Below are positions 15,761 to 18,906 of a stretch of 18,906 nucleotides of DNA, piece after piece. Within the stretch, counting starts at the first letter, position 1. Each line of letters opens with the position of its first letter. Both the position numbers and the translations under genes were made by a program. The stretch is taken from assembly GCF_042665195.1 (NCBI RefSeq), contig NZ_JBHTBW010000084.1, positions 1-18,906 on the forward strand, written 5' to 3'. This DNA comes from Laceyella putida (GTDB lineage Bacteria > Bacillota > Bacilli > Thermoactinomycetales > Thermoactinomycetaceae). The notes under the pieces were generated by a model. That model was not told the origin of the DNA. It saw only the letters and a program-made list of their open reading frames with translations, and did not search any database.

Positions 15761-15815
15761 GCGGTTTTCCTAACCAGTTGTTTATCTGGTGTTATTAGGA
15801 AAACCGCCTATTTTT
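15761..15815 (+). terminator. Terminator after mnmA
   Basis: GCGGTTTTCCTAA (15761-15773) pairs perfectly with TTAGGAAAACCGC (15795-15807). An inner CCAG/CTGG pairing lies inside the loop, and TATTTTTAAC follows. It is a long two-part hairpin 20 bp past the mnmA stop. Confidence 0.92.
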
Positions 15816-15890
15816 AACATTTTTTTCCAAAATCATCTTTATGATAGGGCCTCTATTATCATATTGAATTCAGCTTGAAAATTGTTTTGA

Positions 15891-15918
15891 TTGAATATTT
15901 CCAACTTATGCATATGAT
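15891..15918 (+). promoter_or_regulatory. Candidate promoter of the Ser/Pro/Thr-rich membrane protein
   Basis: TTGAAT (15891-15896), a 16-bp spacer and TATGAT (15913-15918) lie 87 bp before the TTG start. The leader contains an imperfect inverted repeat (CTACTATT with AATAGAGTAG, about 15937-15965), of unknown meaning. Confidence 0.4.
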
Positions 15919-16005
15919 AAAAATGGGACTTTAGTCTACTATTCAAAAATTGGAAAATAGAGTAGCATTAAAACGAGTTGCATAGATTAAAGGGGGATTG
16001 TAGTC

Positions 16006-16641
16006 TTGAAAGATAAAACTCGTTTACCTACCCCTGAGTTTGACACTGATGAACTATCTCCTGAAGAATATAGCTACCAAATCAAACGCAAAACCATTGC
16101 ATTGATCGGTGCGGGCATCGCTTGTTCGGTCTTTTCATATGCTCTCTTGCCACAAGTGGGTTCGGTTTCGCCTGAAGGTAGAACACCTATAACGGCTCAA
16201 CAGTCCAACGGTCCCCATACGGAGAAACCTAAAGAGTTTTCACATACGCCTAATCCAACGGAATCTGCTAACGAAGCTGGTGTATCTTCAGATAAAGGAC
16301 CCCAACCAGCTGAATCCGCATCTCATTCTCCGGACCCGGCTGATCCAGATTCAAGTTCCACCCCTGGTCAAAAACATGCCAGTCAAGGTTCGGACGCTCC
16401 GGCCAAGAGCAGAGACCGCAACCCACTTGACATTCATCAAGCCCCATCAGATGCCGTAGCCAAAGCAACACCCGCATTCGAAAAAAATCCTTCATCAAGT
16501 TCGGACATACATAGAGAATCGTCTACAAAGACACCGGATGAACAAACAGACAAATCGACACAAAAAACACCGAAAGACTCTTCCCCCTGCACCCCATCAA
16601 AAAACAAATTAGCAGAACTGTTGCGAGATTTAATAAATTGA
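16006..16641 (+). CDS. Membrane-anchored Ser/Pro/Thr-rich protein of unknown function
   Basis: I do not recognise this 211-residue protein. The N-terminus (about 1-28) is acidic and then basic (IKRK), followed by one hydrophobic segment at about 30-49. The remaining ~160 residues are rich in Ser, Pro, Thr, Lys and Asp, with no hydrophobic core, so this part is probably disordered. By the positive-inside rule the short N-terminus stays in the cytoplasm and the long tail is extracellular. The C-terminal end (KLAELLRDLIN) is a short amphipathic helix that could be a docking site. One Cys is in the membrane segment and one in the tail. The start is a TTG with AAGGGGG (15990-15996) nine bases upstream. 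It stands alone between the mnmA terminator and a bidirectional terminator. A spacer or spore/cell-envelope role is a guess. Confidence 0.75.
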   Translation: MKDKTRLPTPEFDTDELSPEEYSYQIKRKTIALIGAGIACSVFSYALLPQVGSVSPEGRTPITAQQSNGPHTEKPKEFSHTPNPTESANEAGVSSDKGPQPAESASHSPDPADPDSSSTPGQKHASQGSDAPAKSRDRNPLDIHQAPSDAVAKATPAFEKNPSSSSDIHRESSTKTPDEQTDKSTQKTPKDSSPCTPSKNKLAELLRDLIN

Positions 16642-16650
16642 CCCATAATA

Positions 16651-16683
16651 AAAACAGCTGACAGAAATAGCGTCAGCTGTTTT
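16651..16683. terminator. Bidirectional terminator between the orphan gene and the tRNA cluster
   Basis: AAAACAGCTGAC (16651-16662) and GTCAGCTGTTTT (16672-16683) form a 12-bp stem with T runs on both strands. It closes the rightward orphan gene and the leftward tRNA-Arg copy, whose CCA ends five bases away. Confidence 0.93.
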
Positions 16684-16688
16684 TTCTG

Positions 16689-16765
<77 letters not shown>

Positions 16766-16791
16766 AAGAAAAGAAAGAATAAAAATGAAAA

Positions 16792-16797
16792 ATTATA
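16792..16797 (-). promoter_or_regulatory. Candidate -10 for the extra tRNA-Arg
   Basis: Read leftward, TATAAT lies 26 bp before the first base of the extra tRNA-Arg, just after the terminator of the main operon. No good -35 is seen at the right distance (TTTTTG at 16 bp), so the assignment is weak. Confidence 0.35.
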
Positions 16798-16810
16798 TCG
16801 ACAAGAAAGG

Positions 16811-16846
16811 TGGCAAAAAGGATACCAGTTTATCCAGTATCCTTTT
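16811..16846 (-). terminator. Internal terminator between the two tRNA-Arg genes
   Basis: Read leftward, AAAAGGATAC and GTATCCTTTT (16837-16846 and 16816-16825 on +) form a 10-bp stem extended by G-U pairs and followed by a short T run and GCC. It would end the seven-tRNA operon. Confidence 0.75.
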
Positions 16847-16850
16847 ATCT

Positions 16851-16927
16851 TGGCGTGCCCTGGAAGATTCGAACTCCCGACCTTTTGATCCGTAGTCAAA
16901 CGCTCTATCCAGCTGAGCTAAGGGCAC
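16851..16927 (-). tRNA. tRNA-Arg(ACG), last gene of the main tRNA operon
   Basis: A 77-nt tRNA with encoded CCA, acceptor stem GTGCCCT/AGGGCAC and loop CTACGGA (anticodon ACG). It is identical to the rightward copy at 7480-7556. Confidence 0.97.
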
Positions 16928-16936
16928 ATATCAACT

Positions 16937-17023
16937 TGGTGCGGACGAAGGGACTTGAACCCCCACAGCCTAACGGCCACAAGAACCTGAATCTTGCGCG
17001 TCTGCCAATTCCGCCACGTCCGC
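16937..17023 (-). tRNA. tRNA-Leu(CAG)
   Basis: An 87-nt class II tRNA with encoded CCA, acceptor stem GCGGACG/CGTCCGC and loop TTCAGGT (anticodon CAG). Its spacer to tRNA-Arg differs by one base from that of the rightward pair. Confidence 0.97.
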
Positions 17024-17033
17024 ATAGATCATA

Positions 17034-17107
<74 letters not shown>

Positions 17108-17117
17108 ACGCTTAAAA

Positions 17118-17191
17118 TGGCAGGGGCGGTAGGAATCGAACCCACACTGGAGGTTTTGGAGACCTCTGTTCTGCCATTAAACTACGCCCCT
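17118..17191 (-). tRNA. tRNA-Trp(CCA)
   Basis: A 74-nt tRNA with encoded CCA, acceptor stem AGGGGCG/CGCCCCT and loop CTCCAAA, whose positions 34-36 read CCA. It closely matches Bacillus tRNA-Trp. Confidence 0.96.
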
Positions 17192-17194
17192 ATA

Positions 17195-17270
<76 letters not shown>

Positions 17271-17273
17271 TCA

Positions 17274-17349
<76 letters not shown>

Positions 17350-17385
17350 TCGGTATTAACACGCAATTACAATATTGTCAATGAG

Positions 17386-17479
17386 TGGCGGAGAGAGAGG
17401 GATTCGAACCCTCGAGGCGAGTTTTGCCCGCCTACACGATTTCCAATCGTGCTCCTTCGGCCAACTCGGACATCTCTCC
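17386..17479 (-). tRNA. tRNA-Ser(GGA), first gene of the operon
   Basis: A 94-nt class II tRNA with encoded CCA and long variable arm, acceptor stem GGAGAGA/TCTCTCC and loop TTGGAAA (anticodon GGA). Confidence 0.96.
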
Positions 17480-17537
17480 GTGTTTTCATGTTGAAGTGTG
17501 ATTCATTCTATCCACTTCATCGCTATCCATTGTTTCC

Positions 17538-17554
17538 GTCAGCTCAGCGCTGAC
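17538..17554 (-). promoter_or_regulatory. Hairpin at the predicted tRNA transcription start
   Basis: Read leftward, GTCAGC-GCTGA-GCTGAC starts seven bases after the -10 box, so the precursor RNA would begin with this 6-bp hairpin. It may mark a processing site or be chance. Confidence 0.4.
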
Positions 17555-17561
17555 AAAATAT

Positions 17562-17590
17562 ATAATACACTGCTTTATTCATGTTGTCAA
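17562..17590 (-). promoter_or_regulatory. Strong promoter of the tRNA operon
   Basis: Read leftward, a consensus TTGACA (17585-17590), a 17-bp spacer and TATTAT (17562-17567) lie about 83 bp before tRNA-Ser. It shows that the tRNA cluster has its own promoter, separate from the rRNA operon to the right. Confidence 0.88.
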
Positions 17591-17790
17591 CGAGAATTTT
17601 AATTTACTTTTATTCTGAATTCAATGCCTCAGTGCATCACCTTTTGATTCGCCCTCTCCTTATTGCACATACAGCGAAAATCCGATATTGTCTAACGGAA
17701 ACATTTATATATTAAAATCATATAGGATGATCCGCTCATTTTGTCAAAGAATTTGGGTTCGCCCTGTTTGGGACGATCTCCGTCATAGGT

Positions 17791-18075
17791 TCAATGCTGG
17801 AATGCCGTCATCAGCACCGCCTTCAGTAAAGCGTGCAGGAAACTAAATCCCATAGCCAATCCACTTAAAACTATCCCTACAACAGCCAAGTTTCCTTTTT
17901 CCGACTTTCTGCCACGCAGCCCCATAATAAGTCCAATTAGCCCACAGATAATCCCCGCCAGGGCAAAGACGAAAGATGAGAACACTCCAACAATCCCTAA
18001 TACTAATGCTACCTGAGCTTCTTTATTCCGTTCTGGAAATCTTTTCAAATCAGATTGAATTTGCGTCGGTTCCAT
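17791..18075 (-). CDS. DUF4190-like small membrane protein
   Basis: This ~94-residue protein has two hydrophobic segments joined by a short basic loop (LRGRKSEKGN). The first is GIVGVFSSFVFALAGIICGL and continues into a GLIGLIMG glycine pattern; the second is LAVVGIVLSGLAMGFSF. This G-rich two-helix layout is that of DUF4190 proteins, whose function is unknown. The N-terminus of about 22 residues is polar and in the cytoplasm. I chose the ATG at 18075, because GGAGGG lies five bases before it. An in-frame ATG at 18114 would add 13 residues and bury that site. No operon partner is adjacent: tRNA genes lie downstream and a transposon relic upstream. Confidence 0.78.
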   Translation of the reverse strand: MEPTQIQSDLKRFPERNKEAQVALVLGIVGVFSSFVFALAGIICGLIGLIMGLRGRKSEKGNLAVVGIVLSGLAMGFSFLHALLKAVLMTAFQH

Positions 18076-18191
18076 CAAATCCCTCCAACAGCCTCTTTCT
18101 CCTAATTTATTCATCAGGCGAATTTTGTTTCCTTTTTTTGTATCAATTTGTCCGCTCTTCTCCCTATTATTTCATCATTGACCTTTTTATC

Positions 18192-18835
18192 TCAACTTAT
18201 TCCCTCAAGCCATGCTATTGATCTGGCACTTCCACGGCTGAACGCATGATTGGGTAATTCCAAACATCGACCAAACTTAACCGCTAGGTCTGCGGCAAAG
18301 AGTATCATCCCTGCGGGATGTTGATGGCTACATTGATTCCATCACGGTGAATTCCCGATTTTATCGGGGTGCCAAGCATCTTGATCCGCGCCTTGTTCCC
18401 AATGCTCCCCCTATCTATAACCATCAATCCCCCATCCATGCCTACCGCAGGATCTTTTTCGCTGAAACATAGGGGCATTTCTTTCACATAGGCTGGAGAC
18501 AAAATCCTTCTCCGTGCGGGTGAGTCGAATGGTAGCGCCCATGATTTTCCCTTCCGCTTTCCTGCCTTGGCAAACTTCATCCAGCCGTACTTAGGGAATT
18601 TGATTTTGTTTTTCAACTCTTTGGATAGTCGATTCGTCCTTCTTTAAATGATTGCTTGGACTTGTATTTGGCTGAACCCGATTCGTCCGCTTTTAAAACG
18701 AGGGGGATCTTTTTGTTTCTTAAAAAAGACGAAACGCATCAATCGGCTATTTCCAACATGTTCTGAAACGAAGTAAAATCCTCTTTTTCTTAGGATTGCG
18801 AACGGGAAGCCCCTTTCTCTCCCTTGGATATGCAC
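18192..18835 (-). pseudogene. Decayed tnpB (IS200/IS605-type RNA-guided nuclease) relic
   Basis: Pieces of a TnpB protein are readable leftward in different frames. In order they are FKKQKDPPRFKSGRI (about 18690-18725), KNKIKFPKYGWMKF (about 18575-18615), GKIMGATIRLTRTEKDFVSS (about 18490-18550, shifted frame), the RuvC-I-like DPAVGMDGG (about 18430-18455) and HRDGINVAINI (about 18308-18345), which resembles the C-terminal HDRDxNAAxNI motif. Two frameshifts fall in A runs near 18545 and 18457. The RuvC-II glutamate region and the zinc finger between RuvC-I and the C-terminus are missing. The relic is about 210 codons against roughly 370-400 for an intact TnpB. A possible C-terminal tail continues in a third frame to 18192. 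No partner tnpA or clear element ends were found. Confidence 0.68.
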
Positions 18836-18867
18836 AAAAACAACCCCACTTCAAGAGAAGTGGGGTT
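18831..18867 (-). terminator. Terminator of the rRNA operon
   Basis: Read leftward, AACCCCACTTC, loop TCTT and GAAGTGGGGTT (arms 18857-18867 and 18842-18852) form an 11-bp stem followed by GTTTTTGTGC. It lies just after the 5S rRNA 3' end. Confidence 0.92.
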
Positions 18868-18873
18868 ATTGGT

Positions 18874-18906
18874 GCCTGGCAACGACCTACTCTCCCAGGG
18901 CTTAGG
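18874..18906 (-). rRNA. rrf: 5S rRNA, 3' end only (gene continues past the right edge)
   Basis: Read leftward, the last 33 bases end in CTGGGAGAGTAGGTCG and then TTGCCAGGC, the conserved 3' end of Bacillota 5S rRNA, which pairs with the GCCTGG 5' end outside the window. With the terminator behind it, this marks the end of a leftward rRNA operon. Confidence 0.88.

Larger units (their letters stand above)
17480..17790. other. Intergenic region upstream of the tRNA operon
   Basis: This 311-bp gap contains the tRNA promoter at 17562-17590 and the leader hairpin at 17538-17554. To the right of the promoter it is AT-rich, and I see no gene, terminator or repeat there. The 3' end of the DUF4190 gene has no clear terminator in it; only a short GGG-CGAA-CCC hairpin near 17758 is visible. 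Confidence 0.5.

Overview
The window looks like a chromosomal, mostly housekeeping stretch of a Gram-positive Bacillota bacterium of the Bacillales type. The grounds are strong GGAGG-type ribosome binding sites, GTG/TTG starts, sigma-A-like promoters, tRNA genes with encoded CCA, a Bacillus-style nadB-nadC-nadA operon divergent from a cysteine desulfurase gene, PepV and KtrB. A Thermoactinomycetaceae-like origin is possible but only an impression. No phage, plasmid, CRISPR or defence module was seen.

Layout: (1) 1-4899, de novo NAD synthesis: nadB-nadC-nadA run leftward to a terminator at the left edge, and a NifS-type desulfurase runs rightward. (2) 4921-7028, a membrane protein with a PH-like tail converges on the dipeptidase gene pepV; a perfect 18-bp hairpin separates them. 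(3) 7323-7607, a promoter, tRNA-Leu(CAG), tRNA-Arg(ACG) and terminator, rightward. (4) 7707-10988, leftward: an APC-family amino-acid transporter gene, then a DUF47 regulator gene overlapping a PiT phosphate transporter gene; the gap before DUF47 is filled with roughly 11-bp-phased TTAAC-like hexamers resembling PhoP boxes. (5) 11001-14553, leftward: ktrB, a VWA-domain lipoprotein and a small coupled orphan. (6) 14574-16683, rightward: mnmA (divergent from ktrB) and a membrane-anchored Ser/Pro/Thr-rich orphan. (7) 16689-17590, a leftward tRNA operon Ser-Phe-Thr-Trp-Cys-Leu-Arg plus an extra terminator-separated Arg copy. (8) 17791-18906, a DUF4190 gene, a decayed tnpB relic, and the 3' end of a 5S rRNA gene with its terminator, i.e. 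the tail of a leftward rRNA operon.

Functional links: NadB and NadA make quinolinate and NadC turns it into nicotinate mononucleotide. NadA needs a [4Fe-4S] cluster, which explains the neighbouring desulfurase. The DUF47/PiT pair forms a phosphate-uptake unit whose upstream region suggests control by phosphate. KtrB is a potassium-translocating subunit without its RCK partner nearby. MnmA modifies tRNA wobble uridines.

The most unusual signals are the PhoP-box-like array, a 173-bp near-perfect inverted repeat made of two Leu-Arg tRNA pairs that bracket about 9.3 kb, a tandem tRNA-Arg copy with a compensatory stem change, and the tnpB fossil beside the rRNA operon. I found no convincing new multi-gene system.
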